This document shows positions 40,415-50,519 of a stretch of DNA of 64,000 nt, one piece after another; position 1 is the stretch's first letter; each line of letters starts with the position of its first letter. Position numbers and translations under genes: made by a program. Source of the DNA: Vibrio rotiferianus CAIM 577 = LMG 21460 (GTDB taxonomy: Bacteria; Pseudomonadota; Gammaproteobacteria; Enterobacterales; Vibrionaceae); assembly GCF_002741985.1 (NCBI RefSeq), contig NZ_APHW01000022.1, positions 1 to 64,000 of the forward strand. The letters run 5' to 3'. The notes below the pieces were generated by a model. That model was not told the origin of the DNA. It ran no database searches and worked only from the letters and a program-made list of their open reading frames with translations.

Positions 40415-41530
40415 CTACGCTAAGCCAACTTCGACCAACATGCGCTCTGCAATACGTTCTAAAGGTAGGTCTTCTGTTGAGATCCCTGCTTTAGCGACGG
40501 CTTGAGGCATGCCATATACGACGCAGCTTTCTTCATCCTGCGCCCAAATTGTCGAGCCAGCAGACTTAAGCATGCGTGCACCTTCTCGACCATCTGCACC
40601 CATGCCGGTTAGCACCATTGAAAGTACTTTATCGCCATAAATTTTCGCAGCAGAACCAAAAGTAACGTCAACACATGGTTTGTAGTTCATTCGATCGCCG
40701 CCATCGATAATACGAAGGCGTGCGGCTCCCGCTCTACCATCCACCATCATCTGCTTACCACCTGGTGCGAGGTACGCTACACCAGCTTGCAGCACGTCGC
40801 CATCAGCCGCTTCTTTCACCTGAATCTTACACAGAGAATTCAAACGACTTGCGAAAGCTGCTGTGAACGTCGCTGGCATGTGCTGAATCAGAACAATTGG
40901 GTGTGGATAATTAACCGGCAGTTTGGTGAGAATTTTCTGCAGTGCCACCGGACCACCTGTAGAGGTGCCAATTGCCGTTAGTTGATATTTCTTACCTGAA
41001 GCTCTGAACTTTGCCGCTACCGGTCGTCCAGTCGCTGGCGTCGCCGTTCCGTTAGTACGTAAAGCAGTTGGGCGAGAAGCTGTGCTGCTTGGCGTCGCTG
41101 CAGGCTTTGCAATTGGGCGACGCATAAACGCGCGCTTGGCTGCAATCTGAATAACGCGCTGCTGTAGCAATGTCACTGCTTCATCACGGTTGCGTGCAAT
41201 GTCTTCAAATTTCTTTGGAAGGAAATCAAGAGCACCTGCGTCCAACGCATCAAGGGTCGCTTTTGCACCATCATGCGTCAAAGATGAAAACATCAATATT
41301 GGCGTTGGTGCTGCCGCCATGATTTCGCGAACTGCGGTGATGCCATCCATCACCGGCATTTCGATATCCATTGTAATGACGTCGGGCTTTAGCGTTTTCG
41401 CTTTTTCAACAGCCTCTCGGCCGTTTACTGCAACGTCAATAACTTCAAGGCGCGATTCTGAATTGATGATCTCGCTAACGCGACGTCGAAAGAAACTTGA
41501 ATCATCAACAACTAATACTTTAATCGCCAT
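40415..41530 (-). CDS. cheB: Chemotaxis methylesterase CheB
   Basis: 371 residues. Receiver domain with phospho-acceptor D55 ([13 protein letters not shown]), a Pro/Ala/Thr-rich linker (about 140-180) and the C-terminal methylesterase domain with catalytic Ser in GTSTGGP, His in LIQHMPATF and Asp in TGMGADG. It removes methyl groups from chemoreceptors and deamidates them. No cheR is present in this window. Confidence 0.96.
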   Translation of the reverse strand: MAIKVLVVDDSSFFRRRVSEIINSESRLEVIDVAVNGREAVEKAKTLKPDVITMDIEMPVMDGITAVREIMAAAPTPILMFSSLTHDGAKATLDALDAGALDFLPKKFEDIARNRDEAVTLLQQRVIQIAAKRAFMRRPIAKPAATPSSTASRPTALRTNGTATPATGRPVAAKFRASGKKYQLTAIGTSTGGPVALQKILTKLPVNYPHPIVLIQHMPATFTAAFASRLNSLCKIQVKEAADGDVLQAGVAYLAPGGKQMMVDGRAGAARLRIIDGGDRMNYKPCVDVTFGSAAKIYGDKVLSMVLTGMGADGREGARMLKSAGSTIWAQDEESCVVYGMPQAVAKAGISTEDLPLERIAERMLVEVGLA

Positions 41531-41558
41531 TTTTATCCTTTATATCTTTCTACTCAAC

Positions 41559-43781
41559 TTAAATACGAGACGCAGCCGCGTATTGTTTGAGTAGGTCTGG
41601 CACGTCTAGAATCAATGCAATGTGACCATCGCTGGTAATCGTCGCACCCGCCATGCCTGGCGTGCCTTGTAGTAAGTTGTCTAGTGGCTTGATAACCACT
41701 TCTTCTTGACCTATTAAAGTATCCACTACGAAGCCAACTCGTTGACTGCCTAGCTGAACGATAACAACATGTCCATGGCCAGAACGCTCTGCGACTTTTG
41801 TGCCACGTTGCGCCAACCAATTCTGTAAGTAGAACAGAGGAAGCGATTTATCACGTACGATAATCGTCAACTGACCATCAACAACGTTAGTACGACTTAG
41901 GTCAAGGTGGAAAATTTCATTAACCGATGCTAACGGTAGTGCAAATGGATGCCCACCGACGCCAACCATTAGGGTTGGAAGAATTGCTAGCGTTAGCGGT
42001 ACTTTGATGGTGATCTTCGTACCCTTACCTAGCTCAGAATCGATATCGATTGAACCATTCAAGGTATTGATCGCAGTCTTAACCACATCCATGCCAACAC
42101 CACGACCTGAGATGTCTGAGATCTTCTCTTTACTAGAGAAGCCTGGTGCAAAGATGAGGTTGAAGCACTCTTTGTCCGACAGACGTGCTGCAGCATCTTC
42201 GTCCATCATGCCGCGTTTCACCGCGATACCACGAAGCTTATTCGGATCCATACCGCCGCCATCATCGACGATAGCCAGTTCGATATGATCACCTTCTTGA
42301 GATGCTGACAAGATCACTTTACCAGTACGAGACTTACCCGCCTTCGCTCGGTCATCAGGCATTTCGATACCATGGTCAACTGAGTTTCGTACTAAGTGGA
42401 TTAGTGGATCCGCAAGCGCCTCTACAAGGTTTTTGTCTAGATCGGTTTCTTCACCGCGCATTTCCAGCACGATGTCTTTTTGTAAGTTACGCGCCAAATC
42501 ACGTACAACACGAGGGAAGCGGCCAAATACTTTCTTGATCGGCTGCATACGTGTCTTCATCACCGCGCCTTGAAGGTCTGCAGTAACGACATCTAAGTTC
42601 GCAACAGCTTTCGACATTTCTTCGTCATTGCTGTTTAAACCAAGACTTAATAGTCGGTTACGAACCAAGACTAACTCACCAACCATGTTCATTATCGTAT
42701 CAAGGGTTGATGTATCTACACGAACGGTCGCTTCAGCTTGAGGCTTCTTAACTGCAGGAGCCGCTGCTTTTGGCTCTTCTTTTACGGCAACGGGTTTTGC
42801 TTCTGGCTTAGGTGCTGGAGCCGGAGCTGAAACTGGTGCAGGAGCAACAGAAGGTTGAGTCGGTGCAGCTGGTTCGTTAGTTGAGTTTGCGGAAGCTGGC
42901 TTAGTCGCAAAATCAAGCTCTTCGATAGAAGGGCCTTTGCCTGAACCATGTAGCTCATCCAACAGCTTTTCAAACTCTTCATCGGTCATCAAATCACTGT
43001 CTGCAGATGGAGCTGTTGGCGCTGGCGTAGCTGGTTCTGGCGCTTTAGGTGTTTCAGGTTCAGTTGCAAAGCTTGATGCAGATGGGCTTTTACCAGCACC
43101 ATGTAGTTCATCCAGTAGACGCTCGAACTCATCGTCTGTGATATCACCACTATCCACTGGTGCGCTTGCAACTGGTGCTGCTGCAGGCTGTGCAGCGTGT
43201 GCGCCTGGAGCACTACCTTTACCATGCAACTCGTCCAGAAGCTTTTCGAACTCGTCCTGCGTAATCTCATCAACAGAGCTTGCACTAACGCTTTCAACTG
43301 GCGCTGACACTGGTTCTGGAATAACGACTGGCTCAGGTTCAATAACAGGTTCTGGTTCAGCAACAGGAGCAACGGCGACCTCATCTTCAGACTCAGGTCG
43401 ACATAGACGATGTAGCTCTTCAAGTAACGCCGGATCCGCGGCTTCTAGAGCATCACGATCTTGAACTGCTTGGAATTGAGTATTAACAGTATCCAGTGCT
43501 TTTAGCATGGTATCCATCAAACTCGGAGTTACGGAACGTTGGCCATTTCGCAACACATCAAATACGTTTTCAGCGCCGTGACAGGTATCAACCAGTTCGG
43601 CTAGCGACAGGAATCCTGCTCCACCCTTTACTGTGTGGAACCCACGGAAAATAGCGTTCAGTAGATCTTTATCTTCAGGGTTATTTTCTAACTCTACAAG
43701 TTGCTCAGACAGCAACTCCAGAATTTCTCCGGCTTCAATTAGAAAGTCCTGAAGAATATCTTCGTCTAAATCGTAGCTCAT
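41559..43781 (-). CDS. cheA: Chemotaxis histidine kinase CheA
   Basis: 740 residues. P1 HPt domain with phosphorylated H49 (GFHTVKGGAGFL), a long Ala/Pro-rich middle with three copies of an EFEKLLDELHG-type motif (about 165-300), P3 dimerisation (TLDTIMNMVGELVLVRNRLL), P4 kinase (N box HLVRNSVDHGIE, G boxes DDGGGMD and GRGVGMD) and P5 CheW-like regulatory domain. The middle region is where the ParP-binding LID is found in Vibrio CheA. Ten bp downstream of cheZ. Confidence 0.97.
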   Translation of the reverse strand: MSYDLDEDILQDFLIEAGEILELLSEQLVELENNPEDKDLLNAIFRGFHTVKGGAGFLSLAELVDTCHGAENVFDVLRNGQRSVTPSLMDTMLKALDTVNTQFQAVQDRDALEAADPALLEELHRLCRPESEDEVAVAPVAEPEPVIEPEPVVIPEPVSAPVESVSASSVDEITQDEFEKLLDELHGKGSAPGAHAAQPAAAPVASAPVDSGDITDDEFERLLDELHGAGKSPSASSFATEPETPKAPEPATPAPTAPSADSDLMTDEEFEKLLDELHGSGKGPSIEELDFATKPASANSTNEPAAPTQPSVAPAPVSAPAPAPKPEAKPVAVKEEPKAAAPAVKKPQAEATVRVDTSTLDTIMNMVGELVLVRNRLLSLGLNSNDEEMSKAVANLDVVTADLQGAVMKTRMQPIKKVFGRFPRVVRDLARNLQKDIVLEMRGEETDLDKNLVEALADPLIHLVRNSVDHGIEMPDDRAKAGKSRTGKVILSASQEGDHIELAIVDDGGGMDPNKLRGIAVKRGMMDEDAAARLSDKECFNLIFAPGFSSKEKISDISGRGVGMDVVKTAINTLNGSIDIDSELGKGTKITIKVPLTLAILPTLMVGVGGHPFALPLASVNEIFHLDLSRTNVVDGQLTIIVRDKSLPLFYLQNWLAQRGTKVAERSGHGHVVIVQLGSQRVGFVVDTLIGQEEVVIKPLDNLLQGTPGMAGATITSDGHIALILDVPDLLKQYAAASRI

Positions 43782-43790
43782 ACGTTACCT

Positions 43791-44534
43791 TTAAAATCCA
43801 AGACTGGACAATAAGTCATCGACTTCGTCCTGCGATGAAACTGCATCTTCCCTCAATTCTGGGTGAAGAATTGGGCCTTCCGCTTCACTTGAGCATTTTT
43901 GCTTTGTGTCAGAAGCTTCAACAGGTTTGCTAGCTGTTTCTTCTTCTGGTTTGTTATTCGAAAAGACCGTCAATATTTCCACTAAACGCCCTTCCACCTC
44001 ATTCACGAGTGTAATTACTCTGCGAATGATTTGACCAGTTAAGTCTTGGAAGTCTTGCGCCATTAGAATTTCGGTTAGTTGACCACGTAATTCTGTACTG
44101 TCACCTTCAACTTGAACGAGGAGTTCATCGATACGGTGGCAGAGGGCTTTAAACTCACTTAATTCAATTCGACCATGCATGAGTTCGTTCCATTGAGGAC
44201 GAACTTGCTGTAAGCAGTTATTTAAGTTGTCCGCCATCGGTAGGCAACATTCCACTGCATCCATCGTCTTGTTTGCAGCCAGTTCAGTTTTCTCGATCAC
44301 GTACTGGAGACGATCCCTTGCATCTGGGATTTCATCTTTAGCGATTTCCGTCATACGTTGATCGATATTGAACTGCTTCAATGAGTCATGAAGGTCACGT
44401 GTAAGAGTTCCGATTTCTTGAAGCATCGGATTTCCTTTCCCTTCATATATGGAAGCAACCAGCGCATCTGCTTGTTCTTGCTCTCCATTTTCTAATAACT
44501 GGACGAGAGACTTCGCCTGCTCTAGTGAGATCAT
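43791..44534 (-). CDS. cheZ: CheY-P phosphatase CheZ
   Basis: 247 residues. Long helical hairpin with the catalytic Gln in MAQDFQDLTGQIIRRV (about 155-170), and a C-terminal CheY-binding helix after a linker (SQDEVDDLLSSLGF). Speeds dephosphorylation of CheY. 115 bp from cheY, with no promoter or terminator recognised in that gap. Confidence 0.96.
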   Translation of the reverse strand: MISLEQAKSLVQLLENGEQEQADALVASIYEGKGNPMLQEIGTLTRDLHDSLKQFNIDQRMTEIAKDEIPDARDRLQYVIEKTELAANKTMDAVECCLPMADNLNNCLQQVRPQWNELMHGRIELSEFKALCHRIDELLVQVEGDSTELRGQLTEILMAQDFQDLTGQIIRRVITLVNEVEGRLVEILTVFSNNKPEEETASKPVEASDTKQKCSSEAEGPILHPELREDAVSSQDEVDDLLSSLGF

Positions 44535-44649
44535 CCTGAATAGACCCTTTTACGTTTTGCTCTTTCTAATTACTACATTATGTTAAGTGAGCCATCTATT
44601 TTTAGATTTAAAGTATTTGACGACTCAGCTAACGAGTAAAAGTAAGGAC

Positions 44650-45042
44650 TTATAAACGTTCGAAAATTTTATCGAGTTTTTCTTTTAGTGTTGCCGCTGT
44701 AAATGGTTTAACGATGTAACCGTTAACGCCAGCTTGAGCAGCTTCAATGATCTGTTCACGCTTTGCTTCAGCTGTGATCATAAGCACAGGAAGATGCTTC
44801 AATTCAGCATCTGCACGAATATGTTTTAGAAGGTCAATACCCTGCATTCCTGGCATGTTCCAGTCAGTTACAACGAAATCGAAGTCACCTTTTTTCAGCA
44901 TTGGTAATGCAGTTAAACCATCATCTGCCTCTTGGGTGTTATTGAAACCCAAGTCACGAAGTAGGTTTTTGACAATACGGCGCATTGTTGAGAAGTCATC
45001 AACAATAAGGATCTTCATGTTTTTATTCAAAATTGCCTCCAC
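44650..45042 (-). CDS. cheY: Chemotaxis response regulator CheY
   Basis: 130 residues by the usual Vibrio numbering, beginning with GTG at 45042. Receiver fold with acidic pair D15-D16 and acceptor D60 (VVTDWNMPG), Thr in MITAEAK and Lys in YIVKPF. Phospho-CheY binds FliM/FliN at the motor. A GGAGG lies inside the first codons, 5 bp before an in-frame TTG at 45030, so translation may really begin there. Confidence 0.96.
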   Translation of the reverse strand: MEAILNKNMKILIVDDFSTMRRIVKNLLRDLGFNNTQEADDGLTALPMLKKGDFDFVVTDWNMPGMQGIDLLKHIRADAELKHLPVLMITAEAKREQIIEAAQAGVNGYIVKPFTAATLKEKLDKIFERL

Positions 45043-45062
45043 TGAATCAAAAATCAGTGTTT

Positions 45063-45797
45063 TTAGTCATTTTGTGTCCACGCACTCAACTTAGTGCGTA
45101 AACGTTGCATCGCTTGGCTTAGTATTTGGCTAACGCGAGACTCACTCACACCTAATACATCACCAATTTCTTTCAAATTAAGTTCTTCGTCATAATAAAG
45201 CGAAAGTACCAAAGCTTCACGCTCAGGTAGCTGTTTTATTGATTCAACCAGTGCTTTTCTAAACGATTCATTCGCCACACCTTTGAATGGATTATTGTCA
45301 TCCGAATCTTCGGCTGGCGTTATGACATCATCAGAGACGCCCAGATCTTCGATACCTATGAGCTTGGAGCAATTAATATCCGTCAACGCGTTATGGTATT
45401 GCTCTATTGAAAGCCCCATATGAGCCGCAACTTCAGCATCACTAGGATCTCGATTCAGCTGAGCCTCTAGCTCTGCTATCGCTTGATTAATCTCTCGATT
45501 ATTTTTATGAACAGAACGTGGTACCCAATCCCCTTTGCGAATGTCATCTAACATCGCACCACGGATTCGAATACCTGCGTATGTTTCAAAGCTCGCACCT
45601 TTAGAACCATCATAATTCTGCTGAGCTTCGATAAGACCGATCATTCCGGCTTGGATTAAATCCTCAACCTGAACACTCGGCGGTAAACGGCCTAACAGGT
45701 GGTGAGCTATACGTTTGACCAGCACAGAATAACGTTCAATGAAAGCCTGCTGGCTATTGACGTTGCCACGCTGATCATAAGTAAGCGCTTTATTCAC
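45063..45797 (-). CDS. fliA: Flagellar sigma factor FliA (sigma-28)
   Basis: 244 residues from a GTG preceded by AGAGGA; an ATG at 45821 has no ribosome site and would deepen the overlap with flhG. Regions 2 ([36 protein letters not shown]), 3 and 4 ([29 protein letters not shown]) are present. It transcribes late flagellar and chemotaxis genes. Overlaps flhG by 8 bp. Confidence 0.95.
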   Translation of the reverse strand: MNKALTYDQRGNVNSQQAFIERYSVLVKRIAHHLLGRLPPSVQVEDLIQAGMIGLIEAQQNYDGSKGASFETYAGIRIRGAMLDDIRKGDWVPRSVHKNNREINQAIAELEAQLNRDPSDAEVAAHMGLSIEQYHNALTDINCSKLIGIEDLGVSDDVITPAEDSDDNNPFKGVANESFRKALVESIKQLPEREALVLSLYYDEELNLKEIGDVLGVSESRVSQILSQAMQRLRTKLSAWTQND

Positions 45798-46677
45798 CAA
45801 AAGGGTCCTCTGAGAATTCATTACGATGCAGCAATCTTTCTACAAAAAATTCTAAGTGGCCACTTGGCGTTTTTGGAATCGGCCAAGTCAGTGCCTTGTT
45901 CGCTAATGAGCTGATTGCTAAAGCAGCTGGTGAGCGAGGAAAAGCATCCACTACAATTTTTTGCTTCTTAACTGCTTGTCGTACTTTATCATCTAATGGA
46001 ATACATGCTACGAGTTCAAGGCTCACATTCAAGAATCGCTCTGTGACTAGCGTCAACTTTGCGAATAATTCTCTGCCTTCACGATAACTCCTGACCATAT
46101 TTGCAACAACTTTAAAGCGTTGAACTTGGTGTTCTTTGCTTAAAAGCTTGATCAGTGCATAAGCATCAGTGATTGAAGTTGGTTCATCACAAACGACTAC
46201 AACCACATCTTGAGCTGCTCGTGAAAAACTGATAACCATATCAGAAATACCCGCGGCTGTATCAATCAGTAACACATCCATTTCATCTTCAAGGCTACCA
46301 AAAGCACGAATCAAACCCGCATGTTGAGCCGGTGACAATTCCGTCATGCTTTGTGTGCCTGAAGTTGCAGGTATTATCTTTATACCATAAGGACCTTCAA
46401 CAATTGCATCTTTTAACTCACATTCGCCTGCAAGTACGTGTCCTAGATTACGTTTTGAGCGAATACCGAGCATAACGTCGACATTGGCAAGGCCTAAGTC
46501 AGCATCGAGTACCATCACCTTTTTGCCTTGGCGTGCCATACAAATTGCCAAACCAAGTGTTACGTTAGATTTACCCACACCACCTTTACCACCCGTTACC
46601 GCAATAACTTTAGTGAGTGATGGCTGTGTTAAGCGACGGAGGCCGCTTGCTTGATCGTGTATCATATTCTCAGTCAT
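45790..46677 (-). CDS. flhG: Flagellar number regulator FlhG (FleN)
   Basis: 295 residues of the MinD/ParA family. The N-terminus carries the DQASGLRRL motif, which activates the FlhF GTPase in this family. Walker A is GGKGGVGKSNV (about 29-39). The C-terminus has a basic amphipathic end (LEFFVERLLHR). FlhG limits polar flagella to one in Vibrio. It is directly downstream of flhF, 14 bp apart. Confidence 0.95.
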   Translation of the reverse strand: MTENMIHDQASGLRRLTQPSLTKVIAVTGGKGGVGKSNVTLGLAICMARQGKKVMVLDADLGLANVDVMLGIRSKRNLGHVLAGECELKDAIVEGPYGIKIIPATSGTQSMTELSPAQHAGLIRAFGSLEDEMDVLLIDTAAGISDMVISFSRAAQDVVVVVCDEPTSITDAYALIKLLSKEHQVQRFKVVANMVRSYREGRELFAKLTLVTERFLNVSLELVACIPLDDKVRQAVKKQKIVVDAFPRSPAALAISSLANKALTWPIPKTPSGHLEFFVERLLHRNEFSEDPFGE

Positions 46678-46691
46678 AGTAGTCCGCCGCC

Positions 46692-48197
46692 CTAGAGTCC
46701 TTCGTTGTCACTATTCCAAAAGTGAGGTTCGTTCTCTGTCGACTTCTCTAACAGTTCGTTTGCTTTCGCAATCATGTATTTTGGTTGTGCAATCACAATG
46801 TCTTCAGGTACACGCTGTCCGTTTGCGATATACGCGACTGGCATTGCATTTTGAATAACTACGCTAATGAACTCACCTAAGCTTAGGGATTCATCCAACT
46901 TAGTTAAAATGCAGCCAGACAATGGAATACGTTTAAAGTGGTCTAGTGTTTCTTGTAATACGCGTCGTTGAGCTGTCGCTGGCAATACAAGGTAACTGTG
47001 GATGACCTCTCCACTCTCTTGCATCAATGTATCCAGTTGCTCTGATAGACGAACATCACGTTGCCCCATACCTGCAGTATCAACCAAAATCAGACGTCTG
47101 TTTCGTAGTTGATATATAACATCGGCCAATTCATCAGAATCTTTAGCAACTCTTACAGGACAACCCATAATTCTGCCATATATTGACAACTGTTCATGTG
47201 CACCAATTCTATAAGTGTCTGTTGTCACCAAGGCAACGTTGTCCGCGCCATACTCCATCGCAGCACGAGCAGCTAGCTTTGCCACTGTCGTCGTTTTACC
47301 AACACCAGTAGGGCCTAGCAGTGCGACAACACCACCACGTTTCAATATATCTTGGCGTGGTGTCGAAATCTGATCAGCGACCAGTGCTAGTAGAGCCTTC
47401 CACGCTCTTGAAGGTTTCGTGTCTTCTGGAATATAGCAAGCCATCTGGTCCGCTAGCTCCGGAGATACACCCATACGTTCTAACCGTTTAATCAGCATTG
47501 CTCGTAGAGGTTCACGGCGCTCAACTTCCTGCCACATAAGCCCCGAGACTTGATGCTCCAACAAACGACGTATCGATGTCATTTCTTCTCGCATGTTCTC
47601 GAGCTCACTTGGCGAATTATCTTTTTCGTCAGAAGGTCGACGGCGATCATAACGTGTCGGATCCAGCTTCGGACTAGGAGGACTGAATCGATCATCTTGA
47701 GCAATAAGTTTGGCCAGAGGCGAATCAGGCTGGTAAGGAGCTGGCTGGTTATAGTTCTCTCTGTGCTTAGTTTGTCTTTGCAACAGCGCTGATAACGAAT
47801 CCTCATTTTCAGCCACATGGTCATCAGATTCCGACGCACCATGGCTATACTGTTTGAGCATGTTCGCAAAGCGTTTTGTCATCGAACCCGATTTCTCGGT
47901 ACTGTTGTTCAAACTAATTTTGTCTTCATCTAATCGACGATCTTCAAAACGGCTCGCGGCGGCAGAAGACATTTGTTGATGTTCACTATAACGATTTGGT
48001 GTAGTAGAGCGACTAGGTAGCGCTTTTGCACTGCTCTCTCCAGCAGCTGCGTTGGACTCGCCATCTATCGCAGCTACGATCTCTACGCCACCCGCTACTT
48101 TCTTGTTCGACATGATCACCGCATCCGCTCCAAGTTGTTCTTTCACTTGAAGCAACGCTGAGCGCATATCTTTGGCAAAAAATCGTTTAATTTTCAA
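46692..48197 (-). CDS. flhF: Flagellar placement GTPase FlhF
   Basis: 501 residues. N-terminal B domain (MKIKRFFAKDMRSALLQVKEQLGADAVIMSNKK), a charged linker, then an SRP-type NG domain: G1 GPTGVGKTTTVAKLA, DTYRIGAHEQL, DTAGMGQRD and TKLDE. FlhF sets polar position and start of flagellar assembly, recruiting FliF. Part of the flhA-flhF-flhG-fliA operon. Confidence 0.96.
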   Translation of the reverse strand: MKIKRFFAKDMRSALLQVKEQLGADAVIMSNKKVAGGVEIVAAIDGESNAAAGESSAKALPSRSTTPNRYSEHQQMSSAAASRFEDRRLDEDKISLNNSTEKSGSMTKRFANMLKQYSHGASESDDHVAENEDSLSALLQRQTKHRENYNQPAPYQPDSPLAKLIAQDDRFSPPSPKLDPTRYDRRRPSDEKDNSPSELENMREEMTSIRRLLEHQVSGLMWQEVERREPLRAMLIKRLERMGVSPELADQMACYIPEDTKPSRAWKALLALVADQISTPRQDILKRGGVVALLGPTGVGKTTTVAKLAARAAMEYGADNVALVTTDTYRIGAHEQLSIYGRIMGCPVRVAKDSDELADVIYQLRNRRLILVDTAGMGQRDVRLSEQLDTLMQESGEVIHSYLVLPATAQRRVLQETLDHFKRIPLSGCILTKLDESLSLGEFISVVIQNAMPVAYIANGQRVPEDIVIAQPKYMIAKANELLEKSTENEPHFWNSDNEGL

Positions 48198-48223
48198 ACT
48201 ACGAATCCATTATAATGGGTTAT

Positions 48224-50323
48224 TTAATTACCCACGGCTTGCACAATTCTGATCTGTTTTTCATCCGGGATTTCTTGGTACGAGAGCACCCTTAAGCTTG
48301 GTATTGTGTTTTTGACAAACTTAGCCAATGTTGAACGCAATACGCCAGAAGTCAGTAGAACTGCAGGTTCCCCCTTCAGCTCTTGTTCTTGTGTCGCTTG
48401 ACTCAAGGAAGATTGCAGACGCTCTGCCAATCCTGGCTCAATACCTGCGGATTCTCCTCCTGAAGCCTGCATTGTCTGATGCAAGATTTGTTCCAGCTCA
48501 GGAATCAGTGTAATCACTGGCAACTCAGGCTCTATGCCATTGATTTCCTGGACAATTAGTCGTTTAAGAGAGATACGAACCGCTGCTGTTAGAATGTCAG
48601 GTTCTTGACTCTTACTTGAGTACTCAGCCAGGGTTTGGATGATGGTTCTAATGTCTCTAATTGGTACCGCTTCATTAAGCAAGTTTTGCAGCACTTTCAC
48701 AACCACACCAAGTTGCAGTTGGTCAGGAACAAAGTTCTCTACCAGCTTAGGCGCACTTCGCCCAAGCATTTCAAGTAGGTTCTGCACCTCTTCATGCCCA
48801 ATGAGCTGTGAAGCATTATTGGTTAGCAATTGGCTTAAATGGGTTGCGAGAACCGTTGAAGAGTCCACTACGGTGTAACCTAAGGCTTGAGCGTGTTCTC
48901 TCTGTTCTTCGCGGATCCACACAGCTTCGAGACCAAATGCAGGGTCAATTGTTGGTTCACCCTCGATCATGCCATAAACTTGACCAGGGTTTATTGCAAG
49001 TTCTTGGTCTGGCTTGATTTCAGCTTCACCAACGGCAACACCCATTAGCGTAATACGATAGCTATTTGGCGTTAGTTCTAAATTATCACGTATGTGTACA
49101 GCCGGAATCAGAAAGCCAAAATCCTGAGATAGCTTTTTACGCACACCTTTAACCCGTTCGAGCAACTCCCCACCTTGGTCTCTATCCACTAGCGGAATCA
49201 AACGATATCCTACTTCTAGACCAATAATGTCCACTGGCTGCACATCATCCCAAGAGAGTTCCCTTTGAGAGATAGGTTCGTTCCCACCTTCAAGCTCTGC
49301 GGGCGGCTTAGGCTCTTTCGCTTTTTGTTTCTGCTTTTTATCTAGCCAATAAGCAGCGCCACCAGCAATGGCCGCAAGGGAGAGGAATGAGAAATGAGGC
49401 ATGCCCGGAACAATACCCATAACACCTAAAATTGCCGCCGTGATCATCAGTGCTTTCGGGTTATCAAACATCTGAAAAATCAGCTGCTCGCCCATATCTT
49501 CATCAGTATTTTGACGGGTTACCATCATCGCAGCAGCGATTGATAGTAAAAGTGATGGTATCTGCGCAACAAGGCCATCACCAATCGTCAGCAGGGTATA
49601 GATTTGCATAGCTTCAGAGAAGCCTAAACCATACTGCGCCATACCGATGGATAAACCACCAATAATGTTGATGAATAGAATTAAGATACCAGCAATGGCA
49701 TCACCTTTAACAAACTTTGACGCACCATCCATCGAACCATAGAAGTCGGCTTCTTTGGTAACTTCGAATCGTCTTGTTCTCGCCTGCTCTTGATCGATAA
49801 GTCCCGCGTTCAGGTCGGCATCGATGGCCATCTGCTTACCGGGTAAAGCATCTAGGGTAAAGCGAGCACTAACTTCAGAAATACGACCTGCACCTTTGGT
49901 AACTACCATAAAGTTGATGATCATCAAGATTAAGAACACCACCAAACCAACAGCGTAGTTACCACCAATTACAACATTACCAAAAGCTTCAATAACGTTA
50001 CCGGCTGCGTTACCACCTTCATGACCATAAAGAAGAACGACACGAGTTGACGCAACGTTCAGTGCTAAACGAAGCAACGTTGCAATAAGAAGTACTGTTG
50101 GGAATGCAGCAAAGTCAAGCGGACGTCGTGTGTAAACCGTAACCAATAACACCACCATCGCAAGCGCGATGTTGAAGGTAAAAAACATATCCAGCAAGAA
50201 GGCAGGAATAGGTAAGACCACCATTGCAAGGGTGGCAAGTACCATTACTGGCGCGCCGATAGCCGGCATTGAACGCTGTGGTATTTTGGGCAGCTTATCT
50301 GCAAAAGGCAGGCTTAACTTCAT
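48224..50323 (-). CDS. flhA: Flagellar export gate protein FlhA
   Basis: About 699 residues from MKLSLPFADKLPKIP; the frame is open from an ATG at 50389, and neither start has a clear ribosome site. Eight membrane helices occupy about 1-330, including the FHIPEP-like conserved loop (ARFTLDALPGKQMAIDADLNAGL), followed by the cytosolic C-terminal ring domain. Core of the flagellar type III export gate. It has its own sigma-54 promoter just upstream. Confidence 0.95.
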   Translation of the reverse strand: MKLSLPFADKLPKIPQRSMPAIGAPVMVLATLAMVVLPIPAFLLDMFFTFNIALAMVVLLVTVYTRRPLDFAAFPTVLLIATLLRLALNVASTRVVLLYGHEGGNAAGNVIEAFGNVVIGGNYAVGLVVFLILMIINFMVVTKGAGRISEVSARFTLDALPGKQMAIDADLNAGLIDQEQARTRRFEVTKEADFYGSMDGASKFVKGDAIAGILILFINIIGGLSIGMAQYGLGFSEAMQIYTLLTIGDGLVAQIPSLLLSIAAAMMVTRQNTDEDMGEQLIFQMFDNPKALMITAAILGVMGIVPGMPHFSFLSLAAIAGGAAYWLDKKQKQKAKEPKPPAELEGGNEPISQRELSWDDVQPVDIIGLEVGYRLIPLVDRDQGGELLERVKGVRKKLSQDFGFLIPAVHIRDNLELTPNSYRITLMGVAVGEAEIKPDQELAINPGQVYGMIEGEPTIDPAFGLEAVWIREEQREHAQALGYTVVDSSTVLATHLSQLLTNNASQLIGHEEVQNLLEMLGRSAPKLVENFVPDQLQLGVVVKVLQNLLNEAVPIRDIRTIIQTLAEYSSKSQEPDILTAAVRISLKRLIVQEINGIEPELPVITLIPELEQILHQTMQASGGESAGIEPGLAERLQSSLSQATQEQELKGEPAVLLTSGVLRSTLAKFVKNTIPSLRVLSYQEIPDEKQIRIVQAVGN

Positions 50324-50428
50324 ATTTAGGTGGTGTCTCAGCTTTGATGTCTGCTCGTCTCGACGGGACGAGGGAGCGATAGCACTCATTCGTAAGTGCT
50401 AGGTATTGTTGTTGATAAACACGATTTA

Positions 50429-50444
50429 AGCAATCTGTGTACCA
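50429..50444 (-). promoter_or_regulatory. Sigma-54 promoter of the flhA operon
   Basis: TGGTACACAGATTGCT on the minus strand, with the -24 GG and -12 GC separated by exactly 10 bp. Start expected near 50418, about 95 bp before the flhA ATG. flhA operons are FlrA/sigma-54 dependent in Vibrio. Confidence 0.8.
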
Positions 50445-50465
50445 GCATAAACGCCAAAATAATGA

Positions 50466-50503
50466 CTAAAGATCAAAGTAATTCTCAATCCTTTGATCTT
50501 TAG
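50466..50503. terminator. 13-bp inverted repeat between flhB and flhA
   Basis: CTAAAGATCAAAG and CTTTGATCTTTAG form a perfect 13-bp stem with a 12-nt loop, 17 bp beyond the flhB stop and upstream of the flhA promoter. It lacks a proper T-run on either strand (minus is followed by GTCATTATTTT), so it may be a weak terminator or a 3'-end stabiliser. Confidence 0.55.
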
Positions 50504-50519
50504 CTAATTTCCCTAAGCA

